Program-made: the position numbers and the translations under genes | Assembly (NCBI RefSeq): GCF_900103455.1 | Contig: NZ_FNHI01000014.1 | Location: forward strand, 1-64,000 | From: Streptomyces wuyuanensis | GTDB lineage: Bacteria > Actinomycetota > Actinomycetes > Streptomycetales > Streptomycetaceae | DNA length: 64,000 bases | Reading direction: 5' to 3' | In this document: positions 25,837 to 35,366 of the stretch, piece after piece | Numbering within the stretch: the stretch's first letter is position 1 | How the letters are laid out: every line of letters begins with the position of its first letter | Notes under the pieces: generated by a model | Database searches by the model: none | What the model was told of the DNA's origin: nothing | Seen by the model: only the letters and a program-made list of their open reading frames with translations

Positions 25837-27030
25837 TCAGGCGAGGTCGCGCTTCGCGGCGATCTTCGACGAGAGTCCGAAGATGTCGATGAAGCCCTGG
25901 GCCTTCGACTGGTCGAACGTGTCGCCCGTGTCGTAGGTCGCGAGGTTGAAGTCGTACAGCGACTGCTCCGACCGCCGGCCGGTGACGACGGCGCGGCCGC
26001 CGTGCAGGGTCATCCTGATGTCGCCGGTGACGTGCTGGTTGGCCTCGTCGACGAAGCCGTCCAGGGCCCGCTTGAGCGGGGAGAACCACAGGCCGTCGTA
26101 GACGAGCTCGCCCCAGCGCTGCTCGACCTGCCGCTTGTACCGGGCCAGCTCGCGCTCGACGGTGACGTTCTCCAGCTCCTGGTGGGCGGTGATCAGCGCG
26201 ATCGCGCCGGGAGCCTCGTACACCTCACGGGACTTGATGCCGACGAGCCGGTCCTCGACCATGTCGATCCGGCCGATGCCCTGGGCGCCGGCCCGCTCGT
26301 TGAGCTGCTGGATCGCCTGCAGGACGCTGACGGGCTTGCCGTCGAGGGCGACCGGCACGCCCTCCTTGAAGGAGATGATCACCTCGTCGGCCTCACGGGC
26401 CTCGGCCGGGTTGGAGGTGTACTCGTAGATGTCCTCGATCGGGCCGTTCCAGATGTCCTCCAGGAAGCCGGTCTCGACGGCCCGCCCGAAGACGTTCTGG
26501 TCGATGGAGTACGGCGACTTCTTGGTGGTCGCGATCGGGAGCTGCTTCTCCTCGCAGAACGCGATGGCCTTGTCCCGGGTCATCGCGTAGTCGCGGACCG
26601 GTGCGATGCACTTCAGGTCGGGGGCGAGGGAGGCGATGCCGGCCTCGAACCGCACCTGGTCGTTGCCCTTGCCGGTGCAGCCGTGGGCCACGATCGAGGC
26701 GCCGTGCTTCTTCGCGGCGGCCACGAGGTGCTTGACGATCGTCGGCCGGGAGAGGGCGGACACCAGCGGGTAGCGGTCCATGTAGAGGGCGTTGGCCTTG
26801 ATCGCCGGGAGGCAGTACTCCTCGGCGAACTCGTCCTTGGCGTCCGCGACCTCCGCCTCGACGGCACCGCAGGCGAGCGCGCGCTTGCGGATGACGTCCA
26901 GGTCCTCGCCGCCCTGGCCGACGTCCACGGCAACGGCGATGACCTCGGCGCCCGTCTCCTCGGCGATCCAGCCGATGGCGACGGAGGTGTCCAGACCGCC
27001 CGAGTAGGCGAGTACGACGCGCTCGGTCAC
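25837..27030 (-). CDS. argG: argininosuccinate synthase
   Basis: 397 residues. The ATP pyrophosphatase P-loop is AYSGGLDTS (8-16), with AHGCTGKGNDQVRFE and SREVYEAPGA further on. It condenses citrulline and aspartate using ATP. GTG 27030 has AAGGAG upstream; the long in-frame extension to 28599 is the antisense shadow of the HEAT-like gene. An ARG-box-like sequence lies about 30-50 bp upstream, so ArgR repression is expected. Confidence 0.97.
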   Translation of the reverse strand: MTERVVLAYSGGLDTSVAIGWIAEETGAEVIAVAVDVGQGGEDLDVIRKRALACGAVEAEVADAKDEFAEEYCLPAIKANALYMDRYPLVSALSRPTIVKHLVAAAKKHGASIVAHGCTGKGNDQVRFEAGIASLAPDLKCIAPVRDYAMTRDKAIAFCEEKQLPIATTKKSPYSIDQNVFGRAVETGFLEDIWNGPIEDIYEYTSNPAEAREADEVIISFKEGVPVALDGKPVSVLQAIQQLNERAGAQGIGRIDMVEDRLVGIKSREVYEAPGAIALITAHQELENVTVERELARYKRQVEQRWGELVYDGLWFSPLKRALDGFVDEANQHVTGDIRMTLHGGRAVVTGRRSEQSLYDFNLATYDTGDTFDQSKAQGFIDIFGLSSKIAAKRDLA

Positions 27031-27056
27031 GGGTTTCTCCTTACGGTGCATGCGGT

Positions 27057-27078
27057 GATGGGTATAACTATGCAGTCC
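27057..27078 (-). promoter_or_regulatory. candidate ARG box upstream of argG
   Basis: On the minus strand the AT-rich stretch GACTGCATAGTTATACCCAT resembles the partly palindromic ARG boxes (TGCATA...TATnCA type) bound by ArgR in Streptomyces. It lies 27-48 bp upstream of the argG GTG. An argR gene is in this window at 32573. Similarity was judged by eye. Confidence 0.55.
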
Positions 27079-27264
27079 TCCGTATGTTTTGTCAACGCGC
27101 GGGAAATCCCGTGGCCGCCGGTCCTCCCGTTGCATACCCTCACCTCCATGCCGACCAGGGGGAACGCGGCCGTCGAACGGCTGATGCAGGGGACGGGGCT
27201 CCACGAGGCGCTCGGGGCGACGGAACCGGAGGTCTGGCTGTAGCTCGACGCGGAGGTCCGCACC

Positions 27265-28652
27265 GTGCGACCCAACGCACCGGTGAGCTGGTCCGGGGAC
27301 CGCGCCCGCGTGCCCGCCCTGGCGCTGTGCCACCGTGACGGGAGGGTCCGGGAAGCGGCTCTGGAGCGGGTCACCGACGCCCCTGACCTGCTGCCGCTGC
27401 TGGTGGTCCGGACCGCGGACTGGGCCGGGCCGGTCCGGAAGCGGGGCCGGGACCTGCTCCCCGCGCTGCTGGCCGGGTCGCTGCCGGCGGACCCGGTGCC
27501 GGTCACGGCGCTGACGCTGCGGCTGGCACGCCGCGACCGCGGCGGCTTCGCCCCCGAGGCCCTGGCCTCCTTCCTGCGGACGGCCCGGCCGCCCGTCCTC
27601 GAGCCCCTGCTGGCCGCCCCGGACCGCCACACGCGCCGCTTCGCCTTCGGTCTGGCCGTGGAGCGCGGACTCCTGCCCGCGAACCGCCTGGCCCTCGCCG
27701 CCGCGGCCGAGGACGACACCGTCGTGCAGAACCTGTGCGCAGAGGCCGCCCTCGCGCTCGACGCCACCGGCGACGACGTGATCGTCCCCCTGCTGCGCTC
27801 CCGGTATCCCGCCGCACGCTCCGCCGGGGTCACGGCCCTGCGCCGGGCCGGGCGCCACGGCGAGGCCCGCCCGTACCTCGCGGACCGCTCGGGGCAGGTA
27901 CGGGCCTGCGCCCGCTATGTCCTGCGGCAGGGCGGAATCGAACCGCACCCCCTCTACCGCGCCCTGTGCGCCGACCCGGCCGACCACGGCGTACCGGGCT
28001 GGGCGCCGCTCGGGCTCGCCGAGTGCGGCGAGAGCGCTGACGCCGAGCTGCCGTGGCCGCTGACCGCCCATCTCATGCCGTCGGTACGGGCCAGGGCCGT
28101 CGCCGGGCTCCGCCTGCTCGGCAGGTCCGACGTGGAGCGGCTGCGTCCGCTGCTCGACGACCCCACGCCCGCCGTCGCCCGGGAGGCGGCGACCGCGCTC
28201 CTTCCGTGGGCGGACCGGCTCCCCGAGGACTGGCTCCGGCGGCGGCTCACCGCCCGCCGGTATCCGACCCACACCCGGCGCGCGGCGTTCCGCCTGCTGC
28301 GCGCCCGGGGCGGGATCGCGGAACTCCGTGCCGCCGTGATCCTCCTGGACGACTCGGACCCCTCGCTCAGGGCCCTGGCGGGATCCGCGATCCGGCAGTG
28401 GGAGCCGCCCGTGGAAAGGCACCACGACCCGGCCGAACTGGACGCGCTGCTGCACCGCTGCACTCATCTGTTCGGCGAGTACGTACTGCTGCGCCTGCGG
28501 GGCCGGGCGGGACTGACCGGACGGCCCCCGGCCGGCGGGGAAACGGGGACAGTCGGGGAGCCCGGGACGGCTCAGGAGCCGGGGACGGCCGTGCGGCACG
28601 CCAAGAGCACGGCGCCTCCCCGGCGTTCACGCGTTCGCGCGATAATCCGGGC

Positions 28653-28677
<25 letters not shown>
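27265..28677 (+). CDS. HEAT-like repeat protein, N-terminus cut by an in-frame TAG
   Basis: 470 residues from GTG 27265, Ala/Arg/Leu-rich helical repeats resembling HEAT motifs (for example VREAALERVTDAPDLLPLL, VRARAVAGLRLLGRSDVERL). Function unknown; such proteins are protein-binding scaffolds. The same frame is open upstream from ATG 27148 for 31 codons (MPTRGNAAVERLMQG...) and then meets TAG at 27241-27243, just before LDAEVR. A Trp codon (TGG) at that point would restore a 510-residue protein, so this copy may be a pseudogene or may restart at 27265, where I see no good ribosome-binding site. It is divergent from argG and its end overlaps the next gene by 25 bp. Confidence 0.65.
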
Positions 28678-29234
<557 letters not shown>

Positions 29235-29437
29235 ACCGCTGAGGACGCCGATGCGGTACGGCGCCGAGTGCCGGCGCGGTGCCGCACCGGACGCCCGCCG
29301 GGGACCTCGGGAGCGCCTCGCGCGGGAACTCGACGGCGCCGCGTCCGGCGGCTCGCCGACTGCGCTGCCCGGCGATTGAACTCCTCGGACCTCCTCTCCG
29401 TATCCACCTGAGCGATACGGATGACCGAGGAGCAGCG

Positions 29438-30811
29438 GTGACGATGATTCAGAGCGGTCGGGCGGCCAGACGCCTGACCATGCAGGCGATCCGGCCGCGC
29501 CGCAATCCGGCGACGGTGCTGCTGGTCGCCGCCTGGGCCGGGGCCGCCGCCGTGATGTGGCTGTGGTGGGACAACACCGCCGTCGTCCACATGGACACCG
29601 CGGAGTGGCTTATCGGGGCGGGCCGGATCACGGGCCTGCTCGGCGGCTACATGATCGCCCTCGTGGTGCTGCAGATGGCGCGCGTGCCGGCGCTGGAGCG
29701 GCGGGTGGGCTCCGACCGGGCGACGCGCTGGCACGCGATGAGCGGCCGTTACGCGATCAGCCTCGTCGTCGCCCATGTCGTGCTCACCGTCTGGGGGTAC
29801 TCCGTCCAGGCACGGACCGGACTGGTCGAGCAGACCGTCACCGTCGTCGTGGACTTCCCCGAGATGATCGAGGCGACGATCGGCACGGCGCTCCTGCTGC
29901 TGGTCGGCTTCGTCTCGGCGGGCGCCGTGCGCCGCCGGATGCGCTACGAGACCTGGTACTACCTGCACCTGCTGACCTACGTCGCCGTCTATCTGACGTT
30001 CTGGCACCAGCTCGCCACCGGATCGGAGTTCGTGGCCAGCGCGACCGCCCGCACGATCTGGTACGTGCTCTACGGCACGGTCGGCGCCCTGCTCCTCTGG
30101 TACCGGATCCTGGCGCCGGTGCGGCTCAACCTCCGGCACCGGATGCGGGTGGAGTCCGTCGTGGACGAGGCGCCGGGCGTGGTGTCCGTGCTGGTGACGG
30201 GCCGGCGGCTGCACCGGATCGGCGCGGAGGCGGGCCAGTTCTTCCGCTGGCGGTTCCTTACCGACGGCCTGCGCTGGAGCTCCAATCCGTACTCCCTCTC
30301 CGCTCCGCCCCGTCCCGACCTGCTGCGCATCACCGTCAAGGCCGCCGGGGAGCACAGCAGGGCGCTCGGCCGGCTGGAGCCGGGGACCCGGGTCTGGGCC
30401 GAGGGTCCGTACGGAGCGATGACCGCGGGCCGGCGCAGCCGGAACAAGGTGCTCCTGATCGCCGGAGGCGCCGGGATCACCCCGCTGCGGGCGCTGTTCG
30501 AGACGCTGCCCGGCGGTCCCGGGGACCTGTCACTGCTCTACCGGGCCGGTTCCACGGAGGACCTGGCGCTGTGGACCGAGCTCCAGGAGATCGCCGAGAC
30601 CCGGCGGGCGAAGCTGCTGTACGCCGTGAACGGGCCTGACGGGGCGCGTCCGGAGATCACCACCGAGCGGCTGAAGGAAGTGTTCCCCGACATCGACGAG
30701 CACGACGTGTACCTCTGCGGCCCGCCCGGGCTCGCCGAGGAGTCCTACAACGCACTGCGGGCGGCGGGCGTGCCGTCGCGTCGTATCCATCACGAATCGT
30801 TCGAGATGTGA
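29438..30811 (+). CDS. ferric-reductase-like membrane oxidoreductase
   Basis: 457 residues. About six N-terminal membrane helices (to about 230) with His-containing helices (RWHAMSGRYAISLVVAHVV; YLHLLTYVAVYLTFWHQL), expected to hold heme b, are followed by an FNR-like cytosolic module: SSNPYSLSAPP for FAD, VLLIAGGAGITPLRALF and YLCGPPGLAE for NAD(P)H. It should move electrons from NAD(P)H across the membrane. GTG 29438 has GAGGAG. It starts a three-gene operon; its stop overlaps the first possible start of the FMN-binding gene. Confidence 0.9.
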   Translation: MTMIQSGRAARRLTMQAIRPRRNPATVLLVAAWAGAAAVMWLWWDNTAVVHMDTAEWLIGAGRITGLLGGYMIALVVLQMARVPALERRVGSDRATRWHAMSGRYAISLVVAHVVLTVWGYSVQARTGLVEQTVTVVVDFPEMIEATIGTALLLLVGFVSAGAVRRRMRYETWYYLHLLTYVAVYLTFWHQLATGSEFVASATARTIWYVLYGTVGALLLWYRILAPVRLNLRHRMRVESVVDEAPGVVSVLVTGRRLHRIGAEAGQFFRWRFLTDGLRWSSNPYSLSAPPRPDLLRITVKAAGEHSRALGRLEPGTRVWAEGPYGAMTAGRRSRNKVLLIAGGAGITPLRALFETLPGGPGDLSLLYRAGSTEDLALWTELQEIAETRRAKLLYAVNGPDGARPEITTERLKEVFPDIDEHDVYLCGPPGLAEESYNALRAAGVPSRRIHHESFEM

Positions 30812-30819
30812 GGCCGTAC

Positions 30820-31710
30820 GTGAAGAGGAAGCATCCACTGCGCCGGATGATGATCGCCGTCGCCGGCACCACGTCGGCCGTCGCGCTGCTCCTGACGCTG
30901 AAGCAGCCGGGCACCTCGGTGGCGGGAGCGTCGTCGCAGGCCGGCGGCGCACCCCCGGCGGCCTCGGCACCCGCCGGCAGCGGGGCCGTACCCGCGGGCG
31001 GGGAGACCGTCCTCGGGGAGGAGGCCGACACCCAGTTCGGACCGGTACAGGTCGAACTCACGCTGAGCGACGGGCGTATCACGGCGGCCCGGGCCGTCAA
31101 GGTGCCGAGCACCGACGCCAACAGCCGCAAGATCGCCGCCGATGCCGTACCGAAGCTCAACCAGGCGGCCCTCGCCGCGCAGAGCGCCGGGATCGACTCC
31201 GTCTCCGGCGCCACCTACACCAGCGAGGGCTACATCCGCTCCCTGCAGAGCGCCCTCGACAAGGCGGGCGCGGGCGAAGGAACGGGCCAGGGCACGCCGG
31301 GCGGAGGAAACGGCGGGGCCCCGGATGGGGACGGGTCGGGCGGCGAGCCGGGCACCGGCACCGGCGAAAATTCGGGTTCTGGCCAGGACTCCGGCTCGGG
31401 CCAGGACTCCGGCTCGGACTCGGGCTCGGCGGGGACGGAGTCGGTGCTCGGGGACGTGGCGGGCACCCAGTACGGCGACGTGCAGGTGCGCCTCACCGTC
31501 AGCGGCGGGCGGATCACCTCAGCCGAGGCCGTCAGGACGCCCGACTCCGACGCCAACAGCCGCAAGATCGCCGCCAGCGCCGTACCGAAGCTCAACCAGG
31601 CGGTCCTCACCGCGCAGAGCGCCGGGATCGACTCCGTCTCCGGCGCCACCTACACCAGCGAGGGCTACATCCGCTCCCTGCAGAGCGCCCTCGACAAGGC
31701 GGGCCTGTGA
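30820..31710 (+). CDS. exported protein with two FMN-binding domains
   Basis: 296 residues. N-terminal membrane anchor or signal (RRMMIAVAGTTSAVALLLTL), then FMN-binding domain 1 (about 62-150), a Gly/Ser/Asp linker (151-205) and domain 2 (about 207-296). Each has the flavinylation motif DxxSGAT (Asp126-Thr132 and Asp271-Thr277), where ApbE is known to attach FMN to Thr. It should carry electrons from the membrane reductase to an outside acceptor. GTG 30820 has GAGG 6 nt upstream; GTG 30808 overlaps the previous stop. Its stop overlaps the apbE start by four bases. Confidence 0.9.
   Translation: MKRKHPLRRMMIAVAGTTSAVALLLTLKQPGTSVAGASSQAGGAPPAASAPAGSGAVPAGGETVLGEEADTQFGPVQVELTLSDGRITAARAVKVPSTDANSRKIAADAVPKLNQAALAAQSAGIDSVSGATYTSEGYIRSLQSALDKAGAGEGTGQGTPGGGNGGAPDGDGSGGEPGTGTGENSGSGQDSGSGQDSGSDSGSAGTESVLGDVAGTQYGDVQVRLTVSGGRITSAEAVRTPDSDANSRKIAASAVPKLNQAVLTAQSAGIDSVSGATYTSEGYIRSLQSALDKAGL
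31114..31269 (+). repeat. direct repeat copy 1 within the FMN-binding gene
   Basis: Matches 31549-31704 at 151 of 156 bases, the last 95 bases (31175-31269) without any difference. It covers the second half of FMN-binding domain 1. Offset between copies is 435 bp, or 145 codons. Confidence 0.9.
31549..31704 (+). repeat. direct repeat copy 2 within the FMN-binding gene
   Basis: Second copy of the 156-bp repeat, covering the end of FMN-binding domain 2 up to six bases before the end of the gene. Near identity at synonymous sites points to a recent duplication or gene conversion. Confidence 0.9.
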
Positions 31711-32501
31711 GCGGGGAGACGGCGCGGATGCGCCATGCCGAGCACGTGATGGGCACGGTGTTCTCGTTCGACGTCCGGCTGGACGGCGATGCCGACCGCG
31801 AGCGCGTACGCGCCGGGCTCGCCGCCGCCGTGGCCGGACTGCACCACGTGGACGAGGTGTTCTCGACGCACCGCCCCGAGAGCCAGATCAGCAGGCTCGC
31901 CAGGGGTGAACTCGCCCTGGCCGACTGCGAACCGGAGGTCGCCGAGGTCTTCGGGCACTGCGAGGCCGAGGAGCGCCTGAGCGACGGGTGGTTCACCGCC
32001 CGCTACGCGGGCGGACTCGACCCCACCGGTCTGGTGAAGGGGTGGGCCGTCCAGCGTGCGGTGGACATGATCGCCTCTTCCGGTGCCACGGCGGTCTGCC
32101 TCAACGGCGGCGGCGACGTCCAGCTGTACGGGGGCCCCTGGCGGATCGGCATCTCCGACCCGCTGTGCCCCGGCGGGCTGGCGGCGGTCGTCGAGGCGCA
32201 CGACGGTCTCGCCGTCGCCACCTCCGGCCCGGCCGAACGCGGCTGCCACATCATCGACCCGCACACCGGCGCGGCGCCGGCCGGGGGCCTGGCGTCCTTG
32301 ACCGTCGTCGCCCCGGGGCTGACCCAGGCGGACGCGCGGGCGACGGCCGCCTACGCCATGGGCCCGGAAGCCCGCGCCTGGCTGGAGCAACTCCCCGGCG
32401 CGGAGGGGTTCGCCGTCGCCCCGGACGGCACCACTTGGCAGACCACCGGATTCGCCCGGCATCTGGCGCGGTCCGGGAACGGGGAGGGCCGGGCGGCCTG
32501 A
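31707..32501 (+). CDS. apbE: FAD:protein FMN transferase (ApbE family)
   Basis: 264 residues. ApbE signatures: MGTVFSFDVRL at the start, VDEVFSTHRPESQISRLARG, GGLDPTGLVKGWAVQRAV, CLNGGGDVQLYG, and the Mg-binding region LTQADARATAAYAMG. It should transfer FMN from FAD to Thr in the DxxSGAT motifs of the upstream gene product. No signal peptide is obvious at its N-terminus, which is unusual if it acts outside the membrane. GTG 31707 overlaps the preceding stop (GTGA), so it is translationally coupled. Confidence 0.93.
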   Translation: MSGETARMRHAEHVMGTVFSFDVRLDGDADRERVRAGLAAAVAGLHHVDEVFSTHRPESQISRLARGELALADCEPEVAEVFGHCEAEERLSDGWFTARYAGGLDPTGLVKGWAVQRAVDMIASSGATAVCLNGGGDVQLYGGPWRIGISDPLCPGGLAAVVEAHDGLAVATSGPAERGCHIIDPHTGAAPAGGLASLTVVAPGLTQADARATAAYAMGPEARAWLEQLPGAEGFAVAPDGTTWQTTGFARHLARSGNGEGRAA

Positions 32502-32531
32502 CCGCCGGGGGCGGCACGTCGGGCCACCGAC

Positions 32532-32567
32532 GGGGTGTTCACGGCCCGTGCGGGCCGTGAACACCCC
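32532..32567. terminator. bidirectional terminator between apbE and argR
   Basis: GGGGTGTTCACGGCCCG (32532-32548) and its exact complement (32551-32567), 17-bp arms, in the 71-bp gap between two convergent operons. It would serve both strands. Confidence 0.85.
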
Positions 32568-32572
32568 GGCCG

Positions 32573-33136
32573 TCAGCGGTCCTTCTGCGCGAGACGCAGC
32601 AGGTGGTCCGCGAGAGCCTGGCCGCCCGCCGGATCGCGGGAGATGAGTAGCAGGGTGTCGTCACCGGCGATCGTGCCCAGAATCGCGTGGAGTTCCGCCT
32701 GGTCGATGGCCGAGGCGAGGAACTGGGCCGCACCCGGGGGCGTCCGCAGGACCACCAGGTTCGCCGAGGCCTCCGCGGAGATCAGCAGCTCGCCGGAGAG
32801 CCGGCGCATCCGCTCCTCCTTGGCGGACTCCCCCAACGGGGCCTGCGGGGTGCGGAATCCGCCCTCGCTCGGCACCGCGTAGATGAGTTCCCCACCGGTG
32901 TTCCGGATCTTCACCGCCCCGAGTTCGTCGAGGTCGCGGCTGAGGGTCGCCTGGGTGACGCTCAGTCCGTCGTCCGCGAGCAGCTTCGCCAGCTGGCTCT
33001 GGGAGCGCACCGGCTGCCGGTTGAGGATGTCCACGATCCGGCGGTGGCGGGCCGTGCGGGTCTGCGGCACGGACGGCCCTCCCCCGGACTCCGCCTGGGG
33101 GGAACCCCAGTTCTCGGTGCCCTGCGCATCGGTCAT
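32573..33136 (-). CDS. argR: arginine repressor
   Basis: 187 residues. N-terminal winged helix with SQSQLAKLLADDGLSVTQATLSRDL, C-terminal arginine-binding/hexamerisation domain ending ILGTIAGDDTLLLISRD, both typical of ArgR/AhrC. A 30-residue Gly/Ser/Pro extension precedes the DNA-binding domain. It represses arginine synthesis genes by binding ARG boxes such as the candidates at 37568-37599 and 27057-27078. It is the last gene of argCJBDR, 7 bp after argD, so it is co-transcribed with its targets. Confidence 0.96.
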   Translation of the reverse strand: MTDAQGTENWGSPQAESGGGPSVPQTRTARHRRIVDILNRQPVRSQSQLAKLLADDGLSVTQATLSRDLDELGAVKIRNTGGELIYAVPSEGGFRTPQAPLGESAKEERMRRLSGELLISAEASANLVVLRTPPGAAQFLASAIDQAELHAILGTIAGDDTLLLISRDPAGGQALADHLLRLAQKDR

Positions 33137-33143
33137 CGTCGTC

Positions 33144-34346
33144 TCATTCTCCGGATCGTCCGTCCCCGTGTGTCTCGTCGAGGATGCCCGGGAGCGCCTG
33201 GAGGAAGGCGTCCACCTCCGCGTCGCCGATGATCAGCGGCGGCATGATCCGTACGACGTCGGGGGCGGGCGCGTTGACCAGGAGTCCGGCACCCTGAGCC
33301 GCCTGCTGCACCCGGGCGGCGAGAGGCTCGGTGAGCACGATACCCAGCAGCAGGCCCGCCCCGCGGACGTGGGAGACCAGCGGATGCCCCAGGGACTCGA
33401 CGCCGTCCCTCAGCCTCTCACCGGTCCGCTTGACCTCGTCGAGCGTGCCGTCGAGCGTGCCGAGGACCGCGAGCCCGGCGGCGCAGGCGACCGGATTGCC
33501 GCCGAACGTGGTGCCGTGCTGCCCGGGCCGGAGCAGTTCGGCGGCCGGACCGAAGGCGATGGTCGCCCCGAGCGGCAGACCGCCGCCGAGGCCCTTGGCG
33601 AGGGTGACGACATCGGGGTCGACGCCCTCGTGCGCCTGGTACTCGAACCAGTGGCCGGTACGGCCGATGCCGGTCTGCACCTCGTCGAGCACGAGCAGCG
33701 TCCCGGTGGCGCGGGTGATCTCCCGTGCCGCCCGGAGATAGCCGGGCGGCGGGACCACCACTCCGTTCTCGCCCTGCACCGGCTCGACGACGACCAGTGC
33801 GGTGTCCTCGGTGACGGCGGCCCGCAGCGCTTCGGCGTCCCCGTACGGCACGTGCGTGACCTCGCCCGGCAGGGGCAGGAAGGGCCGCTGCTTGGCCGGC
33901 TGGCCGGTGAGGGCGAGCGCGCCCATCGTCCGGCCGTGGAATCCGCCCTGCGTGGCGACCATGTGAGGGCGGCCCGTGAGCCGGCCGATCTTGAAGGCGG
34001 CCTCGTTGGCCTCGGCCCCCGAGTTGCAGAAGAAGACGCGGCCGGGGCGGCCCGACAACTGGAGCAACCGCTCGGCGAGCGCGACGGGCGGCTCGGCGAC
34101 GTACAGGTTCGACACATGGCCGAGCGTGCCGATCTGCCGGGTGACGGCCTCGACCACGGCAGGGTGGGCGTGGCCGAGGGCGTTGACGGCGATGCCGCCG
34201 ACGAAGTCCAGGTACTCGGTGCCGTCGGCGTCCCAGACCCTGGCACCGTCACCGCGCACCAGCGACAGCGCCGGGGTGCCGTAGTTGTCCATCATGGAGC
34301 CCTGCCAGCGCTGCGAGAGCCGCTGGTTGGCCGTGGCGTCGTTCAT
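33144..34346 (-). CDS. argD: acetylornithine aminotransferase
   Basis: 400 residues, class III PLP aminotransferase. FFCNSGAEANEAAFKI, VVEPVQGENGVVVPP, LVLDEVQTGIGRTG and the PLP lysine in VVTLAKGLGGGLPLGA are present. It converts N-acetylglutamate semialdehyde to N-acetylornithine. ATG 34346 overlaps the argB stop by four bases (ATGA). Fourth gene of argCJBDR. Confidence 0.96.
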   Translation of the reverse strand: MNDATANQRLSQRWQGSMMDNYGTPALSLVRGDGARVWDADGTEYLDFVGGIAVNALGHAHPAVVEAVTRQIGTLGHVSNLYVAEPPVALAERLLQLSGRPGRVFFCNSGAEANEAAFKIGRLTGRPHMVATQGGFHGRTMGALALTGQPAKQRPFLPLPGEVTHVPYGDAEALRAAVTEDTALVVVEPVQGENGVVVPPPGYLRAAREITRATGTLLVLDEVQTGIGRTGHWFEYQAHEGVDPDVVTLAKGLGGGLPLGATIAFGPAAELLRPGQHGTTFGGNPVACAAGLAVLGTLDGTLDEVKRTGERLRDGVESLGHPLVSHVRGAGLLLGIVLTEPLAARVQQAAQGAGLLVNAPAPDVVRIMPPLIIGDAEVDAFLQALPGILDETHGDGRSGE

Positions 34347-35248
34347 GCCGGTCCCCCTTCGGTTCCGTCGGGCACGACCATCGTGCCGATGCCCTCGTCG
34401 GTGAAGATCTCCAGCAGGATGGAGTGCTGCACCCGGCCGTCGATGACGCGCGCGGTGTTCACCCCGTTGCGCACGGCGTGGAGGCAGCCCTGCATCTTGG
34501 GAACCATGCCGCTGGCGAGCTCGGGCAGCAGCTTCTCGAGCTCGGTGGCGGTGAGCCGGCTGATCACCTCGTCGCTGTGGGGCCAGTCCTCGTAGAGGCC
34601 CTCGACATCGGTGAGGACCATCAGCGTCTCCGCTCCGAGCGCGGCGGCCAGGGCGGCCGCGGCGGTGTCCGCGTTCACGTTGTACACATGGCCGTCGTCG
34701 GCGGAGCGGGCGATGGAGGAGACGACGGGGATGCGGCCGTCGTCCAGAAGAGCACTGATGGCACCGGTGTCGATCTCGGTGATCTCTCCGACCCGGCCGA
34801 TGTCGACGAGCTCGCCGTCGATGGTGGGCCGGTGCTGGGTGGCGGTGATGGTGTGGGCGTCCTCGCCGGTGAGGCCCACGGCGAGGGGGCCGTGCTGGTT
34901 GAGCAGCCCCACCAGTTCGCGCTGGACCTGCCCGGCGAGCACCATGCGGACGACGTCCATGGCCTCCGGCGTCGTCACACGCAGCCCGGCCTTGAACTCG
35001 CTGACCAGACCGTGCTTGTCCAGCTGGGCGCTGATCTGCGGCCCGCCGCCGTGCACGACGACGGGCTTGAGGCCGGCGTGCCGCAGGAACACCACGTCCT
35101 GGGCGAAGGCCGCCTTGAGCTCCTCGTCGACCATGGCGTTGCCGCCGAACTTGATGACGACCGTCCTGCCGTGGTGGCGGGTGAGCCACGGCAGCGCCTC
35201 GATCAGCGTCTGCGCCTTGGGGAGTGCGGTGTGCTTGCGGGTGCTCAT
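34343..35248 (-). CDS. argB: acetylglutamate kinase
   Basis: 301 residues, amino-acid kinase family. VVIKFGGNAMVDEELKAAFA and VVVHGGGPQISAQLDKHG at the N-terminus form the ATP and N-acetylglutamate site. It phosphorylates N-acetylglutamate in the second step of the pathway and is usually the feedback-inhibited enzyme when the acetyl cycle, with ArgJ, operates. ATG 35248. Unlike the other junctions in this operon, a 118-bp spacer with repeated motifs separates it from argJ. Confidence 0.97.
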   Translation of the reverse strand: MSTRKHTALPKAQTLIEALPWLTRHHGRTVVIKFGGNAMVDEELKAAFAQDVVFLRHAGLKPVVVHGGGPQISAQLDKHGLVSEFKAGLRVTTPEAMDVVRMVLAGQVQRELVGLLNQHGPLAVGLTGEDAHTITATQHRPTIDGELVDIGRVGEITEIDTGAISALLDDGRIPVVSSIARSADDGHVYNVNADTAAAALAAALGAETLMVLTDVEGLYEDWPHSDEVISRLTATELEKLLPELASGMVPKMQGCLHAVRNGVNTARVIDGRVQHSILLEIFTDEGIGTMVVPDGTEGGPA

Positions 35249-35265
35249 CGGCTCCGGCTTTCTCG

Positions 35266-35360
35266 TGACTCGCTCGGGACTCGCTTCGCTGACCCGCCCG
35301 GAACTCGCTCACTCGCCCGGGCTCGTGTGCGCGCCGGGCTCGTCCGGGAGTTCGCCCGGG
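35266..35360. repeat. short repeats in the argJ-argB spacer
   Basis: The spacer is built of ACTCGCT and GCCCGG words in succession (GACTCGCTCGGGACTCGCTT, then GAACTCGCTCACTCGCCCGG and GGGCTCGTCCGGGAGTTCGC). It contains complementary CCCGGGCTCG/CGCCCGGG-type pieces able to pair. No ORF. Confidence 0.55.
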
Positions 35361-35366
35361 GCTGGT

